DNA of 33,600 bases from a candidate division CSSED10-310 bacterium (GTDB taxonomy: Bacteria; CSSED10-310). Below the pieces are notes generated by a model. That model did not search any database and was not told the DNA's origin. It saw only the letters and a program-made list of their open reading frames with translations. This document shows, piece by piece, positions 1 through 7,667 of this stretch. Made by a program: the position numbers and the translations under genes. The stretch covers positions 1-33,600 of the forward strand of contig JAFGMN010000148.1 of the NCBI GenBank assembly GCA_016927515.1, in the 5' to 3' direction. How positions within the stretch are numbered: the stretch's first letter is position 1; the number at the start of each line of letters is the position of its first letter.

Positions 1-13
1 GTGAGCGAGCGTG

Positions 14-763
14 ATGGTATCGGATAGATCACCCCAGCAGCTGGACCCACGGGGGGAGATGCCGATTCTCGCTCACCTGGAAGATATCCGCCGTCGCCTG
101 ATACGATGCTTGACGGCCATCATCGTCTGCGCCCTCATCGCCATGTGCTTTTCCGAGGAGTTGTTCCGATGGATCGCCGCTCCACTTATTGCGGCGTTGC
201 CGCATTCTGAAGATCAAATGGTTTTCACAAGTTTACCCGAAGTATTTGTCGTGTATCTTAAAATCGGCCTTTTTGCGGGGTTCATTGCTGCGATGCCGTA
301 CGTTCTTTTTCAGATCTGGCAGTTTTTTGTGTTGGGTCTCTACCCAACGGAAAGATCGCGCGTCATCGCTTTTGTCACGGTATCCACGAGTTTTTTTCTC
401 GCCGGTGCCGCATTCTGCTATTACCAGGTGTTTCCGTGGGGATTTCGATTCTTTATCGGATTTTCAAGCGATTCCATTGTTCCCATGATCACGATGAAAG
501 AGTATCTGAAGTTCGCTATTCGGCTGCTTCTGGCATTTGGTTTGATCTTTGAAATGCCTGTCATGTCGGCTTTTCTTGCCATGCTCGGAGTCTTGACGCC
601 GGAATACCTGAAGAAAAAAAGGCATTATGCTATCGTGATTATCTTCACAGTTGCCGCCTTCCTGACTCCGCCCGATGTCGTCACGCAGTTACTGATGGCC
701 GCTCCCATGCTCGTTTTATACGAACTGAGCATTCTGTCAGCGGCACTGTTCCGCAGAACCTAA
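14..763 (+). CDS. tatC: Sec-independent protein translocase subunit TatC
   Basis: TatC is the multi-spanning inner-membrane receptor of the twin-arginine translocase, which binds the RR signal of folded export substrates. The 249-residue protein has the usual family length and about six hydrophobic segments. It keeps the N-terminal HLEDIRRRL block, the block IWQFFVLGLYPTER around the first periplasmic loop and second helix, and the FEMPV motif, all characteristic of TatC. The ATG at 14 is chosen; a GTG at 11 gives one more residue. A different frame reads to a TGA at 12-14, so an upstream gene, perhaps tatA or tatB, may overlap the start by one base, but the window edge hides it. The TAA stop overlaps the stop codon of the convergent rnr gene at 760-763, leaving no room for a terminator. 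Confidence 0.95.
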   Translation: MVSDRSPQQLDPRGEMPILAHLEDIRRRLIRCLTAIIVCALIAMCFSEELFRWIAAPLIAALPHSEDQMVFTSLPEVFVVYLKIGLFAGFIAAMPYVLFQIWQFFVLGLYPTERSRVIAFVTVSTSFFLAGAAFCYYQVFPWGFRFFIGFSSDSIVPMITMKEYLKFAIRLLLAFGLIFEMPVMSAFLAMLGVLTPEYLKKKRHYAIVIIFTVAAFLTPPDVVTQLLMAAPMLVLYELSILSAALFRRT

Positions 764-2913
764 GCAGAAGGATCGGGTGACGCCGGTCTTACCAAATGAA
801 AATCCAACATGCCTCGATCCAGATCGGCGACAGCAACCCGAATAATCACGCGTTTTCCCGGTTTGAGAATCATACTGCCGTCCGGGTTCGATAATGTATT
901 GCCGACCGGATTGAAACGGTAGAATTCATCAAGGGTAGCGACAGGAATGAATCCATCAATAAACGGTTCATCCAACTCAATGTAAGCGCCATACTCCATG
1001 ACCTGCGTGACGGTGCCCGGATACTCCTTCCCAATACGGTGCGTCATGAACCGGATCTTCTCAATCTTCTGAGCTTCCCACTCGGCTTCCTGCGCTCGTC
1101 GTTCGCATTCGGACAGGTGCTTTGCCCGATCCGTAAGCTGTTCGACACTTCCCGTTGAATACCCGGGGATTTTTAGCGCGCATTTCAGCGAACGGTGCAC
1201 TTCCAGGTCAGGGTATCGGCGAATGGGTGACGTGAACTGCGTGTAATGATCCAATGCAAGCCCGAAATGACCGGATGATGTTGCGGAGTAGACTGCCCGC
1301 TTCATTGCTCGCAGAATCCTCTGGGATATAACAGACCGGATGGCGCTATTGTCGATACCGGCCAGCAATGCCCGAACCTGGTCTGGATCCAGCGGATTTT
1401 GCGGCGGCGCGATACCGAGCTGGGCGATGGCTGCTTTCAGCTCAGTGATTTCATCGACATCAGGAGGTTCATGCGTGCGACGGAGATATGGTATTGCAGA
1501 TCCCGAAAGGAATTCCGCGACAACGACGTTGGCTGCGATCATGAACTCTTCGATGGTCTGCTCCGCAATACTTCGTTTTTTCTTATGAATACCACACACT
1601 TGACCGCTCGCATCCAACTCAAAAAACGCTTCCGGCATGTCCAGATCGAGCGCTCCCCGTTGGACACGGCGCTGGACAAGTTTATGGCATATGGAAGAAA
1701 GACTAATACATAAATCGCGAACAGCTCCACGTGTGTCCAATGGAATTTCCTGCAGACAACCGGCTTGTGTTGATGTATCAGCGGGATCCATCGTGGCAGC
1801 GGCAAGAAACTGCTCATAAGTTAATCGAGCATCCGATCGGATCGTGCTTTCGAAGATATCACCTCCGATAATGTGTCCGGTTTCATCGATCGTGATAAAC
1901 ACCGAAACCGCCAGACGATCCTCGAGTGGTTTAAGGGAGCAGACATCGGTGGCGAGGGCTTCTGGCAACATATGAATGGCTCGTTCGGGTAGGTAGACGC
2001 TGGTTCCTCGCAGATACGCTTCGTGATCGACGGATGTGTTTCGCGGCACATAATGTGAGACATCCGCGATATGCACGCCGAGTCGATGGACTCCATCGCA
2101 AGTTTCGAGCGACAATGCATCGTCAAAATCCCGAGCGTTGATCGGATCGACGGTGATGGTCAGCACGGATCGGAGATCGATCCGGCCGGAGGATTGCGTG
2201 GCTCGGGCTTCAGTGATCAGTCGTTCAGCTTCCTGTTGGACGGCTTCAGGAATCTCGTCACGGACACCGAATTTCAAGGTGATGATTGTTGTTTGGACGC
2301 CGAAGGCGAATCGATCGCCGAGAATCCGGATGACTTTTCCTGATGGAAAATCTGCAGGATTGCACGCGGGATCTAATGAGACGATTACGACTTTGCTGGT
2401 CGCATGCTTGACGGACAGCTCCGGAACCGCAATCGCTCCACTGAGTCGCGGGTCCAGCGGTTGAACCACCGGTCCGGATGCTGATCGCCGGTAGTACCCG
2501 GTGATTGGTTCCTGCCGACGCGTGTGAATCGCTTTGATTGTTCCTTTGAGCTGGTTTTTTGCGTCCGGGTATGCAACGACATCGACGACATCGCCATCCA
2601 CCAGGTTCATGGCTTCACGCCGACTAATCACAATATCATCTGCCATAAGGTCCACGGATACCTGCCCGCTCCCAGATAGCTTTCTGCGAAAACGACCCCG
2701 ATGTATATTTTCCCGACGGGCAGCATAATACCGGTTGCCGATCCGGTCCACAGTTCCCTTTTTTTCGAGATGCCTGAGCAACGATTGCAGTTCTCCCCGT
2801 GATGTTTTGACCGTCCGGGCGAGCATCCCAACGGGGATCCCCCGGGGGTTTGCAATAAGAGCTGTGACCAGTCGCTCAGAAGCCGATTTTTCCGGATTGT
2901 TTTTTCTTGACAA
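760..2913 (-). CDS. rnr: Ribonuclease R (3'-5' exoribonuclease, RNB family)
   Basis: RNase R degrades structured RNA processively from the 3' end in the cytoplasm. The 717-residue protein shows an N-terminal winged-helix region (about 10-65), cold-shock-like RNA-binding segments (about 70-220), the RNB catalytic domain (about 245-575) and a C-terminal S1 domain (about 630-708). The catalytic block DPINARDFDDAL supplies aspartates 256, 262, 264 and 265, the metal ligands of the family. HIADVSHYV and FTSPIRRYPDL are further RNB signatures. The long basic tail of the E. coli enzyme is missing; the protein ends soon after S1. The start is a TTG at 2911-2913 (minus strand) preceded by a strong GGAGG five bases upstream. 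The start region overlaps the -35 box of the divergent tRNA promoter. The stop overlaps that of tatC. Confidence 0.95.
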   Translation of the reverse strand: MSRKNNPEKSASERLVTALIANPRGIPVGMLARTVKTSRGELQSLLRHLEKKGTVDRIGNRYYAARRENIHRGRFRRKLSGSGQVSVDLMADDIVISRREAMNLVDGDVVDVVAYPDAKNQLKGTIKAIHTRRQEPITGYYRRSASGPVVQPLDPRLSGAIAVPELSVKHATSKVVIVSLDPACNPADFPSGKVIRILGDRFAFGVQTTIITLKFGVRDEIPEAVQQEAERLITEARATQSSGRIDLRSVLTITVDPINARDFDDALSLETCDGVHRLGVHIADVSHYVPRNTSVDHEAYLRGTSVYLPERAIHMLPEALATDVCSLKPLEDRLAVSVFITIDETGHIIGGDIFESTIRSDARLTYEQFLAAATMDPADTSTQAGCLQEIPLDTRGAVRDLCISLSSICHKLVQRRVQRGALDLDMPEAFFELDASGQVCGIHKKKRSIAEQTIEEFMIAANVVVAEFLSGSAIPYLRRTHEPPDVDEITELKAAIAQLGIAPPQNPLDPDQVRALLAGIDNSAIRSVISQRILRAMKRAVYSATSSGHFGLALDHYTQFTSPIRRYPDLEVHRSLKCALKIPGYSTGSVEQLTDRAKHLSECERRAQEAEWEAQKIEKIRFMTHRIGKEYPGTVTQVMEYGAYIELDEPFIDGFIPVATLDEFYRFNPVGNTLSNPDGSMILKPGKRVIIRVAVADLDRGMLDFHLVRPASPDPSA

Positions 2914-2935
2914 ATTAACCTCCAGGTTGCACTAT
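2907..2935 (+). promoter_or_regulatory. Predicted sigma-70 promoter of tRNA-Leu
   Basis: A perfect TTGACA lies at 2907-2912, followed after 17 bases by CACTAT at 2930-2935, which keeps the two best-conserved -10 positions. Initiation would fall near 2942, about ten bases before the mature tRNA. The -35 box covers the TTG start codon of rnr on the other strand. Confidence 0.5.
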
Positions 2936-2951
2936 TCGATTCGGTCCCGAA

Positions 2952-3035
2952 GCCGAAGTGGTGGAATTGGCAGACACGCTAGGTTCAGGGTCTAGTGGGC
3001 GCAAGTCCGTGGGGGTTCGAGTCCCCCCTTCGGCA
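2952..3035 (+). tRNA. tRNA-Leu (anticodon CAG)
   Basis: This 84-nt class II tRNA folds cleanly. The acceptor stem pairs GCCGAAG (2952-2958) with CTTCGGC (3028-3034), with discriminator A at 3035. The anticodon stem CTAGG/TCTAG encloses loop TTCAGGG at 2984-2990, giving anticodon CAG at 2986-2988, which reads CUG. A long variable arm (GGGC-GCAA-GTCC) lies at 2997-3008 and the T arm GGGGG-TTCGAGT-CCCCC at 3011-3027. The 3' CCA is not encoded and must be added after transcription. The gene stands alone, with its own promoter and terminator. Confidence 0.97.
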
Positions 3036-3043
3036 ATCAGGTG

Positions 3044-3073
3044 ACGCCTTATGCTTGGCATAAGGCGTTTTTT
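3044..3073 (+). terminator. Intrinsic terminator of tRNA-Leu
   Basis: A perfect 11-bp stem, ACGCCTTATGC (3044-3054) with GCATAAGGCGT (3058-3068), has a TTG loop and runs into six T residues at 3068-3073. This is the only textbook intrinsic terminator seen in the window. The T-run also contains part of the stop codon of the minus-strand gene that ends at 3072. On the minus strand the hairpin lacks a T tract. Confidence 0.92.
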
Positions 3074-5222
3074 ATTGCATGAGGCCATTCAAATCCGGAC
3101 CGTCGCCATGCAGAAACGTGCAGTGATCTGTCTGGCGGGCAGATCGTGCAAATGTTTCGGCCAGGGTTGTCTGACCGATGGCCCGTGCCGCAATGGACTT
3201 GATATAATCCAACGTACCGCTGCCGATTCCGGTGGGATCCAATTCACTGATTCGATTGAATGTTTCAAGCGCTTCCGCCGGGTGTTCCAAAGCCAGGCGG
3301 CAGATACCGGCATTCAATAACCCACTTCGAGATGGCAACTCGCCATCGGATACCGTTTCGATGAGTGTCAGAATGAGATTATACGGAATACCGGGGTCGG
3401 CCAGCGGCAGGGTGACAGGTTGCCGGGGCATGTGCATTATAGCTTCGATGGGAACACCACTGCGATCGACCTGAACACGGATTTCTTCAGAAAGTTCGGG
3501 ATCACGCAGGATCCGCTCAGCGTCGATCCGCGATGAAACTGGCTGGTTTGCCAGGCGGATCAATCGATCACCTGCGTGAAACGGGGATGTTTCAGCAGGC
3601 CCACCCGGGATGATCTCTGAAATAACCGCATGGTCACCCACTGTTGTGATACGCAATCCCGATCTCAGCCGGCTGAGCACCGGTGTTTGCTGCAAAAACT
3701 CGGCGATTAATTTCGGTGGAGCGGATTCGGGTGAACCGGGAGGTAATGGTAGAATATCGGGCTTCTGTGAGTCTGTTCTGATTAGGATGAGATACCCGGT
3801 ATCCGAAGATTCGGCCGATACAAGCCGGGAAAACACCACCAGCGTAGCACCTGTTTCAAGCACGGTGGCGGTCATGTTGCCAACCTGGGTTTGCCAATCG
3901 ACACTCGATGGATCAAAACCCGGTTGCCCCATCCGTTCGAAGACGCCCGCAACGGATGGCCGATACCGAAACGCAGCCGCCCGGCTTCGCTCAACCAAGC
4001 TGAATCGTTCCGAATTTTCAAACCACTGCTCCATCGCGACAGCGCCTTCCAATGCCTGCACCCTATCTGCCGCCTCACATCCTAAAAACAGCACCTGGGG
4101 CCGCGGAAATGCAGAAAATGAATAGCTTTCGTTTTCTTGGATCCAGACCTGCTTTCTCCAAACCCGCCCGGCATCAAATTGGACTGACAGCGAACGACTT
4201 CCCGGACAGATTGCGGCATCCCTCACCGGCGTATGACCCAGATACAGGTCATCGACATAGACCGGCTGATTCGATGGTTCTGATTGGATAGTCAAAACAG
4301 CCGTTGCCGGTGTGAGTGCCATGATCGGAAGAAAGTAATCACCAATATCAACCTGCAAGCGATAATGAATCGGCTGATAACACGCACTTTCAATTCGAAG
4401 AATCCGCTCTCCCGGTGCAATACCATCGATGATGACAGGCTGGGAAAATGCCGGCGGATAAAATCCCATGGCTAAAAGAAGGGGATAAAGGGAAAAATGT
4501 ACTGGCTCGGTTCGGATGGCTCGGGAAAGCGTATCAAGCGAAATCTCGGCATCCGGTGGGGAAACCCAAACCATTAGTGTCCCCGCGTTCTTGCGCAGAT
4601 CCACATGAAGTTCAGCCGGAGCCGATGCTGAAACCGTTACCTTCCCAACCCATGTCGTATAACCCTTTTTTTGGATGAGGATTTCATGGTTACCTCGCGC
4701 AGCAAATACCTGATTTAATGGTGTAGATCCAAACTCCCGGCCATTCAAGAAAACAACAGCTTGATCCGGCCGGCTCGTTATCGTTAAAACCCCGACTGCC
4801 TGCTCGCGAATCTCCTCAAACCAGAGTGCACAGTCCGCCGACGCCAACCGCCCGGATAAGGCTACCCCGGGATTATCCAAAAAAACCCGCTCCGCACGCT
4901 CTTTCGCTTGCTGACGATCCCCCTGATTATAAAAAATCACCATCTCCACCAAGTAGACTCGCGTCTGATACCGATTGATAATATGCCTGTCTGCATCCGG
5001 TTCACGGGCTTTGAGAGCGCTCAACGCCTGAGTCAACTGGTCAATACGCGCTAGCGCTTCCACGGGTTCAAGCGTCAGCAGATCAGTCTCCAGTCTTTCT
5101 AGATCTGCGGCAATGGTCCGTAACGTGTGCAGTTGTGGAAGAAATTCCTCTTGAATCTGCCCGAAAACGGGAAGAGTGATCCAAAAGAGAAGCAAAATTC
5201 TAACGAAAACAAACGATCGCAT
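3072..5222 (-). CDS. Secreted PEGA/PDZ/TPR protein
   Basis: Not recognised as a named protein. The 716-residue product starts with a signal peptide (about 1-22, ending VFG-Q), so it is probably periplasmic. It then has an alpha-helical region, a PEGA domain at about 145-209 (VFLNGREFGSTPL followed by QKKGY), a diverged PEGA-like region at about 214-302 and another PEGA domain at about 308-370 (VYVDDLYLGHTPV). A PDZ-like segment follows at about 522-599 (AVISEIIPGGPAETSPFHAGDR), and a TPR-like helical tail at about 632-697. PEGA domains are small surface-layer-type beta domains; PDZ domains bind peptide C-termini. The ATG at 5222 with AGGA six bases upstream is preferred over an ORF start at 5276 because it begins the signal peptide. 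It overlaps the upstream propeller gene by 23 bases, suggesting translational coupling. No protease triad is visible. Confidence 0.75.
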   Translation of the reverse strand: MRSFVFVRILLLFWITLPVFGQIQEEFLPQLHTLRTIAADLERLETDLLTLEPVEALARIDQLTQALSALKAREPDADRHIINRYQTRVYLVEMVIFYNQGDRQQAKERAERVFLDNPGVALSGRLASADCALWFEEIREQAVGVLTITSRPDQAVVFLNGREFGSTPLNQVFAARGNHEILIQKKGYTTWVGKVTVSASAPAELHVDLRKNAGTLMVWVSPPDAEISLDTLSRAIRTEPVHFSLYPLLLAMGFYPPAFSQPVIIDGIAPGERILRIESACYQPIHYRLQVDIGDYFLPIMALTPATAVLTIQSEPSNQPVYVDDLYLGHTPVRDAAICPGSRSLSVQFDAGRVWRKQVWIQENESYSFSAFPRPQVLFLGCEAADRVQALEGAVAMEQWFENSERFSLVERSRAAAFRYRPSVAGVFERMGQPGFDPSSVDWQTQVGNMTATVLETGATLVVFSRLVSAESSDTGYLILIRTDSQKPDILPLPPGSPESAPPKLIAEFLQQTPVLSRLRSGLRITTVGDHAVISEIIPGGPAETSPFHAGDRLIRLANQPVSSRIDAERILRDPELSEEIRVQVDRSGVPIEAIMHMPRQPVTLPLADPGIPYNLILTLIETVSDGELPSRSGLLNAGICRLALEHPAEALETFNRISELDPTGIGSGTLDYIKSIAARAIGQTTLAETFARSARQTDHCTFLHGDGPDLNGLMQ

Positions 5223-6339
5223 GTTTTTTCCTGTCAGCGATAAAAATCCGGCCATCAGAGCCGACTGCGATGGCATGGGCTTCTCGAATAATGCCCCGGC
5301 CGGGATCTAGATGGATATGCCGGAGTCGAACGCCCTGGGGTGAAAAAATGGTTACGGTATGATCACTGCACAACACATACAGGTGTCCAAACCAGTCGGT
5401 GGCGAGATCAATGGGATCATCCAGTGCGTAACCTGGACCTTGAAACGGGATCGTAACAGGCAGTCCGGAGCCCATGAACAGGATCTGACGGCTTTCGGGT
5501 TTCATGAGCCAGTTTCCGCCGATATGTCCAGCCAGCAAGCGTTCGTTACCGTTAAGGGGAGGGATCTGCAAGGTATCGATGCGCGTGCCGTCGGCAGTAA
5601 ATTGGAGCATCTGAGCATGTCGGCGATCGAGGACCAGCCACGTGCTATGGGCGGTAAACACTGCGTCGATTATGCGGGTCAATTCATCTTGGTTCCCGAA
5701 ATGGTTCAACCGGTTCTGTTTCCAAAATCCGTATTGGGTGACCACAACCGGTTCACCGTCGACCAATTGTAGAGAACGCGAATCATCTGGAAGTGCCGAT
5801 GTGGGAGGTACGGGTCGATGGACACCGTCTGGGTTTTCCACCAATTGGATTAAGCGGTACCGATCCATGACGATGAGGCGATTGTCCGCTGTGATCTGAA
5901 TATCGACCGGGCTCTCCAGATCGATTCCCGTCAGGTGAAAGCGTGGATCGTGGTTGTAGGCGGTGTCCGGGAGATAAATCCGGTGCAGAAGGTGCAATCG
6001 CGCATCGATTCGAGCGCGTTGATCCGGAGAGGATTGGGTGAATTCCCGCAGTTGTTCGAGCCATTCCATGGCCATGGGTGCTTTATGAAGATAGATGCAG
6101 ATGCGACCCAATGTTTCCAGCACGGTTGTTGAATCGGAGCATGTTTGACAGTCCCAGATATTCCGCAATAACACCGATTCGGCGCGGGTCCAATCCTGTT
6201 GAGAAGTCAGTTGGGTCATTGTCATGGCTGGTGTTGGTGAAGGTGTTGGTTGGGATGATTGGGCGGAGACTGAGATAAGTAAAGCGACGGCTGGTATCAA
6301 TCCGATGACACGCATATGAAGTTTCCAAAAGGGAATCAT
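5200..6339 (-). CDS. Secreted NHL-type beta-propeller protein
   Basis: Function unknown. The roughly 379-residue product has an N-terminal signal peptide, a short Pro/Thr/Ser-rich linker (SSQPTPSPTPA), a helical region resembling a repeat scaffold (about 40-130), and a C-terminal half made of repeated strands typical of NHL or six-bladed propellers. Blade-like repeats include PVDIQITADNRLIVMDRYR, PIDLATDWFGHLYVLCSD and AIAVGSDGRIFIADRKKHA. Such propellers usually bind proteins or ligands and act as scaffolds. The ATG at 6339 is preferred; a second ATG at 6315, also with a GGA site, begins the hydrophobic signal core directly and is possible. The upstream PEGA gene stops at 6347 and the next gene overlaps by 23 bases, so the three form one operon. 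Confidence 0.7.
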   Translation of the reverse strand: MIPFWKLHMRVIGLIPAVALLISVSAQSSQPTPSPTPAMTMTQLTSQQDWTRAESVLLRNIWDCQTCSDSTTVLETLGRICIYLHKAPMAMEWLEQLREFTQSSPDQRARIDARLHLLHRIYLPDTAYNHDPRFHLTGIDLESPVDIQITADNRLIVMDRYRLIQLVENPDGVHRPVPPTSALPDDSRSLQLVDGEPVVVTQYGFWKQNRLNHFGNQDELTRIIDAVFTAHSTWLVLDRRHAQMLQFTADGTRIDTLQIPPLNGNERLLAGHIGGNWLMKPESRQILFMGSGLPVTIPFQGPGYALDDPIDLATDWFGHLYVLCSDHTVTIFSPQGVRLRHIHLDPGRGIIREAHAIAVGSDGRIFIADRKKHAIVCFR

Positions 6340-6346
6340 GGTCAAC

Positions 6347-7432
6347 CTATCTGCATCCGAAAACTCGGGGTAGCCGCCGTGTCTGGCCTGGAAGTATTTT
6401 CACCCATTGACTCTGCGTATCGTCACAACTCGACCATGTCAACTCGATATTGTAGAGACCGGGAGCGACGGAGAAGGTACCGGGAGTTTTCCCGAGGCGA
6501 TGTGATCCGGCCGTTACGTCAGCTCCGGATGGTTCTGATTCAACGATCAGTGTGCCCGGTTCATCCACTGTGATGGTAGAGGTCTGGTTATCACGAATCG
6601 TGATTGTATCGGTTTGATCTAGCAGATACTCGGTGTTGACGGTCCGAATTGTGTGGCGGCCTGGTTTGAGATGTGTAGAGAACGATTTCTTTCCGGTGGA
6701 TAACTGCTTTGAACCTGATAAAACAGTGACAGGATAAGGGCTTTTTACAAGAAGTTTCCCCTGGGGTTCGCGAGGCTTAGGTTGTTCTTTCAAAACGAGA
6801 ACCACAGGTTCGCCAGGACCCAGATCGGGCACAGTACAGGTTGTGTCCACGGAATCGAAGCCCTCTTTATGGACCGTAATCCGAACGGAACCGCCTGCAG
6901 GAAGCTCAAACGTCATCGGGGTTCGTTTTCCAGTATCCATCCCATCAATCGCGATGGATGCTCCAGAAGGCTTCGACCGGATTTCTATCGGAACGAACTC
7001 CGGCTTCATAATGGCATCAATAGTGATGGATTCTTCCGCGATGGTCACAGCTTCCGGGGACGGATTCACTGTTACCACCGGGATTTCTCCAGAGGATTCT
7101 GGTACATGAATAACGATTTTTATTGCCTGATAGGCAGGATGCGTTATTTCGAACACATGATCTGAGGGTCGAGACCATTCGATCGTTCGCGTGACGGGAT
7201 GTTGGGTGGATTGATAATCCATCAGCAAGATGGCATCTGCCGGTTGAATCCGGATATCCAGCGCTCCCTGATATGAATCATCAATCAATCCTGTCAGGCG
7301 CATAATTCCATCAGCTCCAAGGAAAAACGCCCCAAAACCACCCATAACCAAAATGACCACGCCGAAGATCACCATCATGCGCCATCGGTCCCAGAACGAG
7401 TTGTCCTGCCAGTCATTGTCCAGATGATTCAT
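6347..7432 (-). CDS. Membrane-anchored PEGA-domain protein
   Basis: No named family is recognised beyond PEGA. The 361-residue protein has one transmembrane segment at about 20-38 following a short charged N-terminus, consistent with an inner-membrane anchor and a periplasmic remainder. PEGA-type beta domains lie at about 147-215 (IRSKPSGASIAIDGMDTGKR, then HKEGF) and 293-355 (VESEPSGADV with LGKTP), with a diverged one at about 225-290 and another diverged strand-rich region at about 57-145. It is the first gene of a three-gene minus-strand operon with a secreted propeller protein and a second PEGA protein. The start is an ATG with GGAG ten bases upstream, slightly far. PEGA proteins are commonly envelope or surface components; a specific role cannot be read from the sequence. 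Confidence 0.75.
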   Translation of the reverse strand: MNHLDNDWQDNSFWDRWRMMVIFGVVILVMGGFGAFFLGADGIMRLTGLIDDSYQGALDIRIQPADAILLMDYQSTQHPVTRTIEWSRPSDHVFEITHPAYQAIKIVIHVPESSGEIPVVTVNPSPEAVTIAEESITIDAIMKPEFVPIEIRSKPSGASIAIDGMDTGKRTPMTFELPAGGSVRITVHKEGFDSVDTTCTVPDLGPGEPVVLVLKEQPKPREPQGKLLVKSPYPVTVLSGSKQLSTGKKSFSTHLKPGRHTIRTVNTEYLLDQTDTITIRDNQTSTITVDEPGTLIVESEPSGADVTAGSHRLGKTPGTFSVAPGLYNIELTWSSCDDTQSQWVKILPGQTRRLPRVFGCR

Positions 7433-7465
7433 CGTCGCTTATCTCCACCCTGTCCAGCGCTCTCC

Positions 7466-7495
7466 ATACTAGCCCGTTCAATCACTTTCTGGCAA
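7466..7495 (-). promoter_or_regulatory. Possible promoter of the PEGA/propeller operon
   Basis: On the minus strand TTGCCA (7490-7495) and TAGTAT (7466-7471) are 18 bases apart, giving a leader of about 25-30 bases before the ATG at 7432. The match is moderate. The rest of the 235-base divergent region 7433-7667 holds no clear promoter for glgA and no strong hairpin. Confidence 0.35.
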
Positions 7496-7667
7496 GCATA
7501 TTGCCATTCTTATCCAGAATACGCACAATACATCACCGGTGAACCATGGTTGCCGGCCGGTACCTGTTCCGGAAGGATCGGGGACTTTAAAGGGGGTTCA
7601 CGCATCGAATAGTCCAGGCTAAGCTGATCAAGCCAGCCGGTTTGGCCGGGGCGGGAAGGAGTCTATC

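Noticed and set aside
3044-3073. tRNA terminator acting also for the minus-strand PEGA/PDZ/TPR gene
   Set aside because: On the minus strand the hairpin is preceded by A residues and followed by no T-run, so intrinsic termination there is unlikely.
3610-4125. 171-codon plus-strand open frame opposite the PEGA/PDZ/TPR gene
   Set aside because: Antisense shadow of a coding region with domains; low-complexity residue use and no ribosome site.
7433-7667. Riboswitch or small RNA in the divergent gap before glgA
   Set aside because: No strong stem, conserved motif or T-run could be found; only a moderate minus-strand promoter match is visible.
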